From positions 1 to 34,782 of the forward strand of contig JAJYTH010000030.1 in assembly GCA_021793175.1 (NCBI GenBank): a stretch of DNA of 34,782 bases, read 5' to 3'. A program made the translations under genes and the position numbers. Shown here in pieces: positions 10,941 through 18,232 of this stretch. Under the pieces are notes generated by a model. The model searched no databases. It was not told the origin of the DNA and saw nothing but the letters and a program-made list of their open reading frames with translations. Source of the stretch: Actinomycetes bacterium. Its GTDB lineage: Bacteria > Actinomycetota > Actinomycetes > Mycobacteriales > Pseudonocardiaceae. Each line of letters starts with the position of its first letter. The first letter of the stretch is position 1.

Positions 10941-11582
10941 TCACGGCCCGGGCGAGTCCAGCCGAGGAGCCGGGTCGGATCCGGTGAGCTGCTGACACGC
11001 CGGGGCCTGCCGACTGGCCCGACTCAACGCGGGCACCGAGTCGAACTCCCCCAACAGGTTGAGGTCGCCGATGTCGTCCAGCGGCTCCTTGACCGAGCTC
11101 ACCGCCTCACGACTGGCTTCGGGCCCCCGCGCGGTCTCGAGCTCGTCCAACACCCCACGCGCATGATCGCGGATGGCCGAGTACGTGGCCACGGCATCGC
11201 GCCGTACCTCTTCGGCGCCCTGCACTGGCGGCGGGTCGAGATTGTCCAACCGGTCGAGTGTGCGTTCGAGTCCACCCACCACCACCTGCAACAACTCGCC
11301 CGATGTCTCCGAGGCACGTTGCACAGTGCTCGCGTCCACGGTCGGCATCCTCGACACCGAACGGACCAACTCGGAAACCGCGCCGCAGTAGTCCTCGGCC
11401 CACGAGACGGTGGCCTCGAACACCTCGTCCTCGTCGCGTTGCTCCGAACGCGGCGCATCCCCCGTAGCCGACGGCACCGCACTCGAATGCGGATCGGGCG
11501 GGGTGGCACCGCCACAGCCCGCGGCAACCACGCACATGGCAACGGCCGCGCACAGGCCGACCCTGCCCTTGAGCCGGTGCAC
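10941..11582 (-). CDS. small secreted lipoprotein of unknown function
   Basis: From GTG 11582 the product has 213 residues: a basic start (MHRLKGR), a hydrophobic stretch and the lipobox VVAAGC, giving a lipid-modified Cys. The mature part is acidic and mostly helical, with regular heptad-like Leu/Val spacing and a Cys pair (DYCGAV and ACQQL). I do not recognise a family with certainty. A GGAGG ribosome site (11588-11592) lies 5 bases before this GTG, supporting it over the longer frame to 11618. It is transcribed toward topA, but 264 bases separate the genes. Confidence 0.7.
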   Translation of the reverse strand: MHRLKGRVGLCAAVAMCVVAAGCGGATPPDPHSSAVPSATGDAPRSEQRDEDEVFEATVSWAEDYCGAVSELVRSVSRMPTVDASTVQRASETSGELLQVVVGGLERTLDRLDNLDPPPVQGAEEVRRDAVATYSAIRDHARGVLDELETARGPEASREAVSSVKEPLDDIGDLNLLGEFDSVPALSRASRQAPACQQLTGSDPAPRLDSPGP

Positions 11583-12028
11583 ACACACCTCCGAAGCGAA
11601 CGGGGCCAACGGCTGCACTCTAGGGCGTGTTTCACACGTTCCGCTTACCGGCTACGGGGCCGCACTCAGCCGGGTCGGACCAAAGCGACAACCCGTGAGA
11701 TTTCGCCCTGACCAGCCTCTTCACACCGGAACCCCGAAGAGTCGCACGGCGTCCGGGAATGTCTGGAGCCTCTGCGCCGAGAGCCAGGCTGGGCGTCCGT
11801 CGTGGTGCCCCGCCGCCGGGGCGATCGACAACGACGCTCCGCTGACACCTCCGCGGCATCGCTCGTCTTCCGCGGGGCGTGCTCGCGGTGAGATGTTCGC
11901 CACCGCCTTCGTCGCTCGGTGGAGGCCAACGGTAACGGTGACGGAGGCAGCCGCGATCCGGATCGCGAACGGAGAAGCGCGTGAAGCCGAGTCGCCGAAA
12001 GAATGCGTCTGCGGCCATATGAGCGGAT
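11583..12028. other. gene-poor 446-base gap between divergent genes
   Basis: This gap must hold the promoters for the lipoprotein gene (left) and the helicase gene (right). Frames on both strands have unconvincing composition. I see no clear hairpin, no LexA-type GAAC-N4-GTTC box and no cold-shock gene, although mycobacteria carry cspA at about this position. Confidence 0.4.
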
Positions 12029-14497
12029 GTGCGAAGCTCAAAAGGTGACGAATCAGTTGATAAATCGACAAAGACACTCAGCCGTCGGCGGGCGACCGTG
12101 ACCGACGACGCGGCGGACACTCGGGCACACCGTCTCCTACATCGGACGACGGCGGGAATACCTGAAGACCGCTATCCCGTCACACACATCGCCGATCTGC
12201 CCGCCTCCGAACCACGTCACACCGAGTGGCCCGATTGGGTACCCGACCGAGTACGGGACGCCCTGCGGAATTCCGGCGCCGACGGACCGTGGACCCATCA
12301 GGCCGAAGGGGCGTCCCTGGCCTGGTCCCGATGTAACGTCGTGGTGGCCACGGGCACCGCTTCGGGAAAATCGCTGGTCTACCAGCTGCCGGCACTTTCC
12401 ACATTGGTGACCGAAAGTAAGGCGACCGTCCTTTACCTGTCACCCACGAAAGCGCTGGCGGCCGACCAACTGCGCGCTGTGTCCGATATGGACATCGAGG
12501 GAGTCCGCCCCGCGACCTACGACGGAGACACCCCCCGAAGCGAACGCACATGGGTGCGGGACCACGCCCGCTGGGTCTTCACGAACCCCGACATGCTGCA
12601 CCGTGGCATGCTGCCCGCACACCATCGTTGGACCCGGTTCTTCCGGGGCCTGGCCTACGTCGTCGTCGACGAGTGCCACAGCTACCGCGGCGTGTTCGGC
12701 TCCCACGTCGCACTCCTGCTACGCAGGCTGCGGCGCATCAGTCGCCACTACGGGGCCGATCCGACGTTCGTCCTCACCTCGGCCACCACGGCCGAGCCCG
12801 TCGAGTTCGCTACCCGGCTGATCGGCGAGGACTGTGTCGCCGTCACCGACGACGCCTCACCGCGAGGTGCCAGGACCGTGGCACTGTGGGAGCCACCGCT
12901 GATGGCGGAGTTGACGGGCGAGAACGACGCGCCCGTGCGACGTTCCGCGGGTGCGGAAGCGGCCCGCATCCTCGCCGAACTCGTCATCGAAGGTGCCCGC
13001 ACGCTGGCGTTCGTGCGCTCCCGACGCGGCGCCGAACTGACGGCACTCGGGGCGCGCCGCATTCTCGCCGAGGTGGCTCCCGAACTCGTCGACAAGGTAG
13101 CGGCCTATCGCGCCGGCTACCTGCCCGAGGAACGCCGTGAACTGGAGGCCGCCCTGCTCGATGGTCGCCTGCTCGGCGTCGCGACCACGAACGCGTTGGA
13201 ACTCGGTGTGGACATCTCCGGGCTGGACGCGGTGGTGCTCGCGGGCTATCCAGGCACGTTGGCGTCGTTCTGGCAGCAGTCGGGACGCGCGGGACGTGCG
13301 GGCGACGACGCGCTCGTGGTGTTCGTGGCCCGCGACGACCCGCTCGACACCTATCTCGCACACCACCCGGAAGCACTGCTGGAGCGGCCCGTGGAGGCCG
13401 CCGTGCTCGACCCCACCAACCCTTACGTACTGGCCCCTCACCTGGCGTGCGCGGCGGCGGAGAAGGCGCTCAAGTCCGATGAGCTGGGCCAGTTCGGTGG
13501 GGAGCCGGCTCGCACCGTCCTGGACGGCCTCGTCGCGGACGGGGTTCTGCGGCGACGCCCGAGCGGCTGGTACTGGACGGCGCGACAGCAGCCGCATCAC
13601 GACGTGGACATCCGCGGTTCCGATGCGGAGCAGGTCGCGGTGGTGGAGGCCGACACCGCACGGCTGCTCGGCACCGTCGATTCCGTATCGGCGTGCAGCA
13701 CCGTTCATCCGGGCGCGGTGTATCTGCACCGGGGCGAGTCGTACGTGGTCGACGACCTCGACCTGGAGCAGGGTGTCGCCTTCGTGCACGCCGAGGACCC
13801 GGAATGGAACACCTCGGCACGGGAGGTGGTGGACATCGAGGTGCTGGACACCGTGGAGCGGCGCGTCTACGGCGGTGTGACCGTGAACCTGGGGCATGTG
13901 GCGGTGACGTCGCGGGTCGTGGGTTACCTTCGGCGGCTGCCTTCCGGCGAGGTGCTGGACCACGTTCTTTTGGACCTGCCGGAGCAGGTGTTGGATACGC
14001 GTGCTGTCTGGTACACGATCGACGAGGACTTGTTGTGCGGTTCACGCAGGCGGCCGGGGCGCGCCGGTGTGGAACCGGCGCGTGTCCCCGGCGCCTTGCA
14101 TGCCGCCGAGCACGCGGCGATCGGCCTGCTACCGCTGTTCGCGACGTGTGACCGATGGGATATCGGCGGTGTGTCTACCGCGGTGCACGCTGACACCGGG
14201 GAGGCAACGGTGTTCGTGCACGACGGTCATCCCGGGGGTGCGGGATTCGCCGACCGCGGTTTCGCCGCGTTCGTTCCCTGGCTCACCGCCACGCGGGAGG
14301 CCGTGATCTCCTGCAAGTGCCCGGCGGGGTGCCCGTCCTGTGTTCAGTCGCCTAAGTGCGGGAATGGCAACGAACCGCTGGACAAGGCGGGGGCAGTGGC
14401 CGTGCTGGACATCGTCCTGGCCGCGGTCGGGGCAGCGGCCGGGCACGACCACATCGGTGATCAGGCTGCCGACGACCAGGTCGGCAACTCGTGCTGA
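12029..14497 (+). CDS. superfamily 2 DECH-box helicase with C-terminal DUF1998-type Cys cluster
   Basis: The 822-residue protein shows helicase motifs in order: WTHQAEGA near 88, Walker A ATGTASGKS (107-115), VVVDECH (Walker B, 211-217), TSAT (250-253), the ELGVD segment near 391 and QQSGRAGRAG (416-425). The C-terminal domain ends in a Cys cluster (C761, 763, 767, 770, 776; CKCPAGCPSC...C), as in MrfA/YprA and the mycobacterial 3'-5' helicase SftH, where it belongs to the DUF1998 domain. B. subtilis MrfA acts in mitomycin-lesion repair. The protein matches the actinobacterial 'helicase/secretion neighborhood' DECH-helicase family, named for its constant linkage to the Tad-like genes found here just downstream. 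GTG 12029 opens the frame but has a weak ribosome site; GTG 12098 is an alternative. Confidence 0.93.
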   Translation: MRSSKGDESVDKSTKTLSRRRATVTDDAADTRAHRLLHRTTAGIPEDRYPVTHIADLPASEPRHTEWPDWVPDRVRDALRNSGADGPWTHQAEGASLAWSRCNVVVATGTASGKSLVYQLPALSTLVTESKATVLYLSPTKALAADQLRAVSDMDIEGVRPATYDGDTPRSERTWVRDHARWVFTNPDMLHRGMLPAHHRWTRFFRGLAYVVVDECHSYRGVFGSHVALLLRRLRRISRHYGADPTFVLTSATTAEPVEFATRLIGEDCVAVTDDASPRGARTVALWEPPLMAELTGENDAPVRRSAGAEAARILAELVIEGARTLAFVRSRRGAELTALGARRILAEVAPELVDKVAAYRAGYLPEERRELEAALLDGRLLGVATTNALELGVDISGLDAVVLAGYPGTLASFWQQSGRAGRAGDDALVVFVARDDPLDTYLAHHPEALLERPVEAAVLDPTNPYVLAPHLACAAAEKALKSDELGQFGGEPARTVLDGLVADGVLRRRPSGWYWTARQQPHHDVDIRGSDAEQVAVVEADTARLLGTVDSVSACSTVHPGAVYLHRGESYVVDDLDLEQGVAFVHAEDPEWNTSAREVVDIEVLDTVERRVYGGVTVNLGHVAVTSRVVGYLRRLPSGEVLDHVLLDLPEQVLDTRAVWYTIDEDLLCGSRRRPGRAGVEPARVPGALHAAEHAAIGLLPLFATCDRWDIGGVSTAVHADTGEATVFVHDGHPGGAGFADRGFAAFVPWLTATREAVISCKCPAGCPSCVQSPKCGNGNEPLDKAGAVAVLDIVLAAVGAAAGHDHIGDQAADDQVGNSC

Positions 14498-15129
14498 GTG
14501 TCCACTTCGGTGGATGACTCACTGTGCAACGCACGGGTGAGCACGTCGTGGACCGTGTCGGCGTGGGGAAGTCTCCAGCCCCAGACGTCGGGTTTGACCC
14601 TCCAATGCACGACACCGTGCTCGAAGGGCGTCGGCGGAAGTGGGATCCAGCTTCCCTTGCCGTGCCGTCCGATGCCTTCCACTTCGGACAGAGCCGCAGG
14701 GAAGTGCTCGGACGACGAGGTGAGGAACAGCCAGCGTCCGTTCGGCATGGCGATGATGGGCGCGGGACGGCCCGTGGCCCGCAGCAGTATGGCGGCGCGA
14801 CGGCCGAGATGATCGTCGACCTCGATGGCGTCCACCACCGTCCCGGTGGCCACGAGGAGGCTGTACGGCTTGCCGGTCCACCATGCGGCGACCTGCTGTG
14901 GGTGCGCTCCGAGGCGACGCTCCCAATCGCTGTGCGCGGGAACGGGCCCACTCCACGTGTCGGAGCTTCCCTGCTGCGCGTCCGTACCGGCGCAGGCGAC
15001 GCCGGAGTCGCTGTCCGGGTAGGTTCCCGGGATCACCGGCCAGCCACGCCAAGCGAGGCCGATGGCTTCGGCACGCAGCTCGATACGGAAGGCAGCACGC
15101 CAGCTATTCGGCCATTCGGTGTCCAACAT
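14461..15129 (-). CDS. stand-alone bifunctional primase/polymerase (prim-pol) N-terminal domain-like protein
   Basis: 222 residues with the pattern of the actinobacterial prim-pol-like family: AIGLAWRGWPVIPGTYPDSDSG, then AAWWTGKPYSLLVATG, MPNGRWLFLTSSS, HGKGSWIPLPPTPFEHGVVHWRV. In replication proteins this domain is followed by a helicase; here it stands alone. I cannot see a complete set of primase metal-binding acidic residues, so activity is doubtful. The start ATG 15129 follows a GAGGAGG site at the long distance of 12 bases. Its last 37 bases overlap the 3' end of the convergent helicase gene. Function unknown. Confidence 0.65.
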   Translation of the reverse strand: MLDTEWPNSWRAAFRIELRAEAIGLAWRGWPVIPGTYPDSDSGVACAGTDAQQGSSDTWSGPVPAHSDWERRLGAHPQQVAAWWTGKPYSLLVATGTVVDAIEVDDHLGRRAAILLRATGRPAPIIAMPNGRWLFLTSSSEHFPAALSEVEGIGRHGKGSWIPLPPTPFEHGVVHWRVKPDVWGWRLPHADTVHDVLTRALHSESSTEVDTQHELPTWSSAA

Positions 15130-15465
15130 GTCGTACTCGTGCCTCCTCGGAAGTGACCGCCATTGGTCTGGTGCTGTTCACCACTCAACGGCAAATTGCA
15201 GGTTGCCGGAAGCACCCACTCGGCAATCGGCCGCTGGTAGACGACGAGTGAGCAAATGAGCAACATGCGAGCCGAACACACGAACCCGCTGGTGGCACCG
15301 GTCGTCGCTACCCACCCGTAGGCAGAGGCTCTCAGTCGGAGGGATCCTGCGGCGACTCCCGTTTCCGTACCGTTCATCGCTACCAAACGACCGCTGCTCG
15401 CGATCATGGTGCTCCGGTGGACGGGTCAGTGCCCGTCAGTGCCCGTCAGTGCCCGTCAGTGCCCG
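15130..15465. other. 336-base gap upstream of the prim-pol-like gene and past the tad operon
   Basis: The right end holds most of a decanucleotide array, described separately. The rest should contain the promoter of the prim-pol-like gene, but I cannot pick clear -35/-10 boxes, and no terminator hairpin for the tad operon is evident. Confidence 0.4.
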
Positions 15466-15514
15466 TCAGTACTCGCCAGCGCTCGTCAATGCCCGACTGT
15501 GCCCACCTGTGCCC
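15425..15514. repeat. array of nine 10-bp units (GTCAGTGCCC)
   Basis: Four perfect copies of GTCAGTGCCC (15425-15464) are followed by five decaying copies (GTCAGTACTC, GCCAGCGCTC, GTCAATGCCC, GACTGTGCCC, ACCTGTGCCC). The array runs across the stop codon of the leftward TadE-like gene (15466-15468), so the decayed copies encode its last residues and the perfect ones lie beyond it. Confidence 0.9.
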
Positions 15515-16092
15515 GCTGTCGGACGCTCGTCGATCGGGCCGGCGGGGTTCTCCTCCCCCGCGATGTCCGGAAGCGTCGTAGCGTCGAGCACCGGACCCGC
15601 TCGGGCTCTGGCTGTGATCGTTCCGCCCACCGTTCCACCCAACCCGGCGAGTCCGTGCACTTCCGACTGAACGGTCACCAACACATCCCATCCGTCGAGT
15701 CGGCACTCGACGACGTGGACCGTCATTCTGCGTGCCAAGTCGTCGGCATGCGCACACGCCACTGCTTCACCCCTGACCGCGTGAGCCGCCGCGCCCAGCG
15801 CCGCCAGGTCCGCGGCCCCGGCAGTTCGGTGGCGAGCCACCACCACGGCAGCCAGCGTCCACACCGCGACGGCGACCACGAGCAGGACGGCGACCGCGCA
15901 CGCGGCCCACACGGTCGCCGCGCCCACATCGTCAGCGTCACCACCGACGTCACCAGCGGCATGGCTGTCGCGATCACCATCCTTTCCGCCTCTGCCGTAC
16001 TCGATACCCCCAATGTCCTCAATGCACTCAGCGCACTCAGCGCCCTCGGTGCCCTTAACGTCCTTAACGTCCTCAGAGTCATGGGTGCGCAC
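15466..16092 (-). CDS. TadE-like protein of the helicase/secretion neighborhood (Rv3654c type)
   Basis: From GTG 16092 the product has 208 residues. After a long acidic N-terminus comes a prepilin-like segment, VGAATVW, followed by one transmembrane helix (AACAVAVLLVVAVAVWTLAAVVVA) and RHRTAGAADLAALGAAA, the hallmark of TadE/TadG-type minor pseudopilins. It corresponds to the second TadE-like gene of the mycobacterial locus (family tadE_like_DECH), usually only about 110 residues. The extra length comes from nine Asp/Gly/Cys-x-Lys/Glu tripeptides encoded at 16000-16080 and from a disordered tail. The start overlaps tadE by 14 bases and has a GGGAG site upstream; no in-frame start lies nearer the helix. 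Expected to be a minor component of a surface appendage. Confidence 0.7.
   Translation of the reverse strand: MRTHDSEDVKDVKGTEGAECAECIEDIGGIEYGRGGKDGDRDSHAAGDVGGDADDVGAATVWAACAVAVLLVVAVAVWTLAAVVVARHRTAGAADLAALGAAAHAVRGEAVACAHADDLARRMTVHVVECRLDGWDVLVTVQSEVHGLAGLGGTVGGTITARARAGPVLDATTLPDIAGEENPAGPIDERPTAGTGGHSRALTSAGEY
16000..16080 (-). repeat. nine imperfect 9-bp repeats within the TadE-like gene
   Basis: Read leftward, nine consecutive three-codon units encode DSE, DVK, DVK, GTE, GAE, CAE, CIE, DIG, GIE. DVK is encoded twice by the same nine bases (GACGTTAAG), and the TGC-starting units are also near-identical. The array gives the protein a charged N-terminal extension with two Cys. Confidence 0.85.
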
Positions 16093-16477
16093 GGTCGTGC
16101 TCCCAGTCGACGCCGGGTTCCAACCGCGCGTGGGCTTCGGCGCGTAAAGAAACCCCGGGCAGCATTCCCCCGACCGGCCGAGCACTCACCCGCACCACCA
16201 CGATGTCCCCGCTGCGCCGGACGGTCATGGTCGCTCCTTTCGGCGCCATCACGTCGACCAGCCGCTGGGCCTCCGTTTCGGGTTCTCCACGTGCGAGCGC
16301 TCGGGCGGACTGGGCCGCGGCGTCCGTACAACGCACCTGCTCGACGACTGTCGCCACACCGACGAGCACGAAAGCGAAGACCGCTACCAACGCGCAGAGA
16401 CCGATCGCCGCCTCGACGGTGACGCTGCCTCTGTCCCCGGTTCCGCCCAAAGAACGCGGTCGGTGCTGCGTACGCAT
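16079..16477 (-). CDS. tadE: TadE-family pseudopilin
   Basis: 132 residues. A basic leader (MRTQHRPRSLGGTGDRG) ends in a type-IV prepilin-like site, with Gly17 before SVTVEAA and Glu22 at +5. One hydrophobic helix (AIGLCALVAVFAFVLVGVATVV) and a small extracytoplasmic domain follow. In Tad systems TadE is a minor pseudopilin required for Flp pilus assembly. ATG 16477 directly abuts the TAG of the pilin-like gene (TAGATG), so the two are translationally linked. Counterpart of Rv3655c. Confidence 0.85.
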   Translation of the reverse strand: MRTQHRPRSLGGTGDRGSVTVEAAIGLCALVAVFAFVLVGVATVVEQVRCTDAAAQSARALARGEPETEAQRLVDVMAPKGATMTVRRSGDIVVVRVSARPVGGMLPGVSLRAEAHARLEPGVDWEHDRAHP

Positions 16478-16657
16478 CTAGAAGTCCACGGAGATCGCCC
16501 GCTCGATGAGCGAGGTGAGCGCCGTCAGCACGGAATCACCCGTGACGATCGCGTAGAGCAGAGCCGCGAACGCCGCGGCTGCGATCGTGCCGATGGCGTA
16601 CTCGGCGGTGGACATGCCCTCGTCGGAGCTGTCGGCTGTGAGCATTCGACCGAGCAT
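16478..16657 (-). CDS. Flp/DUF4244 pilin-like peptide (59 residues)
   Basis: A very short gene from ATG 16657 to TAG 16478. The product begins MLGRMLTADSSDEG, followed by MSTAEYAIGTIAAAAFAALLYAIVTG. This is a prepilin leader ending in Gly14, with Glu19 at +5 and Tyr20 next to it, as in Flp-type pilins, then the hydrophobic helix that packs the pilus core. It matches the DUF4244 family (Rv3656c type). An AAAGGA ribosome site (16667-16672) lies 9 bases upstream. The gene sits between tadC (72-base gap with phased ACCGGT repeats) and tadE (no gap). It is the likely major subunit; no prepilin peptidase gene is visible in this window. Confidence 0.9.
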   Translation of the reverse strand: MLGRMLTADSSDEGMSTAEYAIGTIAAAAFAALLYAIVTGDSVLTALTSLIERAISVDF

Positions 16658-16685
16658 TGCGGGAGTTCCTTTCTGGCAGTCGACG

Positions 16686-16722
16686 GAGAGACCGGTGAAA
16701 ACCGGTGAGAGACCGGTGAAAA
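16686..16722. repeat. 21-bp direct repeat with three phased ACCGGT palindromes
   Basis: GAGAGACCGGTGAAAA occurs at 16686-16701 and 16707-16722. Together with the middle copy, ACCGGT appears at 16691, 16701 and 16712, i.e. once per helical turn. It lies entirely in the tadC to pilin intergenic gap. Confidence 0.85.
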
Positions 16723-16729
16723 ACCACTG

Positions 16730-17407
16730 TCACGGCGTGAGAGTGAGTCGGCTGGCGAGGCCGAGGACGACCGGGATCACCCCCAAGCACAGAAAGGCCG
16801 GTAGGAAGCACAAGCCGAGTGGCCCGGCGACCAACACACTCGCCCGTTGCGCTCTCGCTTCGACACGGTCGGCGGCAGCGTTTCTGGCCCGTTCGGCTAG
16901 CGCGAAGGCCTGTTCGGCCAAGGCACTGCCGGACGAGGCGGTTCTGCATGCCGCCCGGGCGAGGCCAGCCGTGTCGGGGTGATGCCGGGCGCGTCGCCAC
17001 GCTGATTCGGCACTCGCACCCAGCGCGAGAGCATTGCTCGTGGACCGCAGCACCTCGGCGATCGGACCGGTGGCGACGTCGGCGACCACCGACACCGCCG
17101 TCGGTACCGGCAGACCGGCGGTCAAACAGGCCCCCAGCAGGTCCGCGATCAGAGCCGTGTCCGTGCCCGAGCGTGTGGACGAGTCGACGAGCGCACCATC
17201 GCGATGGCTGTGAACACCGTGCTCGTGGCGAGTGCCGTGCGAAGGCACCCGCCACGGCAGACGCAACCGCGTGAGCGCGACGGTACGCCGGGAACCGACC
17301 GGCGGCGGACGGTCCACTCGTGTGACGGCCCGCAAACGCGCGGCGGACGCCGAGGGGATAAGCAGCAACGCCACCGCAGCGAGTACAACGGCGCTCACCG
17401 TGTTCAC
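16730..17407 (-). CDS. tadC: TadC-type membrane protein (type II secretion F domain)
   Basis: 225 residues from GTG 17407, which overlaps the tadB stop in a GTGA quartet. An N-terminal membrane segment (VVLAAVALLLIPSASA) and a basic linker precede a type II secretion F-like domain: LIADLLGACLTAGLPVPTAVSVVADV, the ALAEQAFALAERARNAAADRVEARAQRASVLVAGPLGLCFLPAFLCLGVIPVVLGLA segment and hydrophobic C-terminal helices. With TadB it should form the inner-membrane platform under the TadA ATPase. Corresponds to Rv3657c. An upstream extension of this frame only reads through tadB out of frame. Confidence 0.85.
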   Translation of the reverse strand: MNTVSAVVLAAVALLLIPSASAARLRAVTRVDRPPPVGSRRTVALTRLRLPWRVPSHGTRHEHGVHSHRDGALVDSSTRSGTDTALIADLLGACLTAGLPVPTAVSVVADVATGPIAEVLRSTSNALALGASAESAWRRARHHPDTAGLARAACRTASSGSALAEQAFALAERARNAAADRVEARAQRASVLVAGPLGLCFLPAFLCLGVIPVVLGLASRLTLTP

Positions 17408-18228
17408 CGGACCACCCGCCCGGTCAACGCCGAGGTCCATACGACACCGGCCGTAAGCAGAGCAGCGCCGAGGACGAACAACACGGCACCGACCGAGGTC
17501 CCGGTCAATACGTGGACAGGGGCGGCGCCCATGGCCTCGCCGAGGACGAGCCCGGCGGCTGGGAGAGATGCCAGGACAGCCGCGCCCGCCCTCGGTCCGG
17601 CCAGTCGTGCGTCGAGCTGTCGGGCCGAGCGTGCCGCGTTCTCCACGTCTCGGTGCACGGCGGCGAGAACATCGGCCAGCGGGATGCCGTGCCGCGCCGA
17701 CAGTGACCACGAGGCGGCGACCCGTCCGAGCGCGCGTTCGACGTGCTCCGGTTCGGCGGCGACTCTGGCGGTCATTCCCGTCATGGGCGATCCACTGATC
17801 CGAACCGACGCCGCAAGAGCGCGAAGCCGCGCCGCCAACGGCGGTGGTGCCTCCCGTGCCACGCTCTCGACCGCGGTCACCGGATGGGCTCCGGACTGAA
17901 GTTCCGTGACCATCCCTTGGAGCACCGAGGCGATATCGCCGCAGGCGGTGACCGCCGTTCGGGTACGCGCCCGCCCCCGCCGATGCAGTACGACCGCCGT
18001 CACGAGCAGCCCGCACCCCACCGTGACGCCGACACCGACGGTCATGATGCAGACAACCGCCGTGGACACGGCGCACACGGTGGTGAAACGTCGGTCGCGC
18101 CATAACGAACGTGCCGTTCCCCCATCGACCTCGGGCTCGGCGAGGATCATCGTGAGCCGTCGCCCCACCGTGCGCGGCGGCCACAGCACCAGGCCGATCG
18201 CCAACGCCGACATCGCGGGTGTCAGCAC
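17404..18228 (-). CDS. tadB: TadB-type membrane protein (type II secretion F domain)
   Basis: 274 residues. Two N-terminal hydrophobic segments (VCAVSTAVVCIMTVGVGVTVGCGLLVTAVVL), a cytoplasmic F-domain (GDIASVLQGMVTELQSGAHPVTAVESVA...RVAASWSLSARHGIPLADVLAAVHRDVENAARSARQLDARLAGPRAGAAVLASLPAAGLVLG) and C-terminal helices. The motif of alternating gain-of-order helices is that of GspF/TadB platform proteins. GTG 18228 starts 4 bases after the tadA stop, with its ribosome site (GAGGTGA) inside the end of tadA. Counterpart of Rv3658c. Confidence 0.86.
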   Translation of the reverse strand: MLTPAMSALAIGLVLWPPRTVGRRLTMILAEPEVDGGTARSLWRDRRFTTVCAVSTAVVCIMTVGVGVTVGCGLLVTAVVLHRRGRARTRTAVTACGDIASVLQGMVTELQSGAHPVTAVESVAREAPPPLAARLRALAASVRISGSPMTGMTARVAAEPEHVERALGRVAASWSLSARHGIPLADVLAAVHRDVENAARSARQLDARLAGPRAGAAVLASLPAAGLVLGEAMGAAPVHVLTGTSVGAVLFVLGAALLTAGVVWTSALTGRVVR

Positions 18229-18232
18229 GATG

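Noticed and set aside
11632-12120. Leftward 162-codon frame in the gap before the helicase gene
   Set aside because: It overlaps the helicase start, has Arg/Pro-rich shadow composition and no ribosome site.
15425-15514. CRISPR-like array
   Set aside because: The units are 10 bp and directly adjacent, without spacers, and no cas genes are present.
15723-16331. Leftward frame with an ATGA overlap at the tadE stop (MTLRTLRTLRAPRALS...)
   Set aside because: The overlap is attractive, but this frame lacks the TadE-like membrane helix and becomes Arg/Trp-rich shadow sequence. The frame from GTG 16092 carries the family features.
17408-18184. Upstream continuation of the tadC frame (484 codons in all)
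   Set aside because: It reads through tadB in the wrong frame; the protein is Arg/Gly-rich without family character, and tadC starts at the GTGA overlap.
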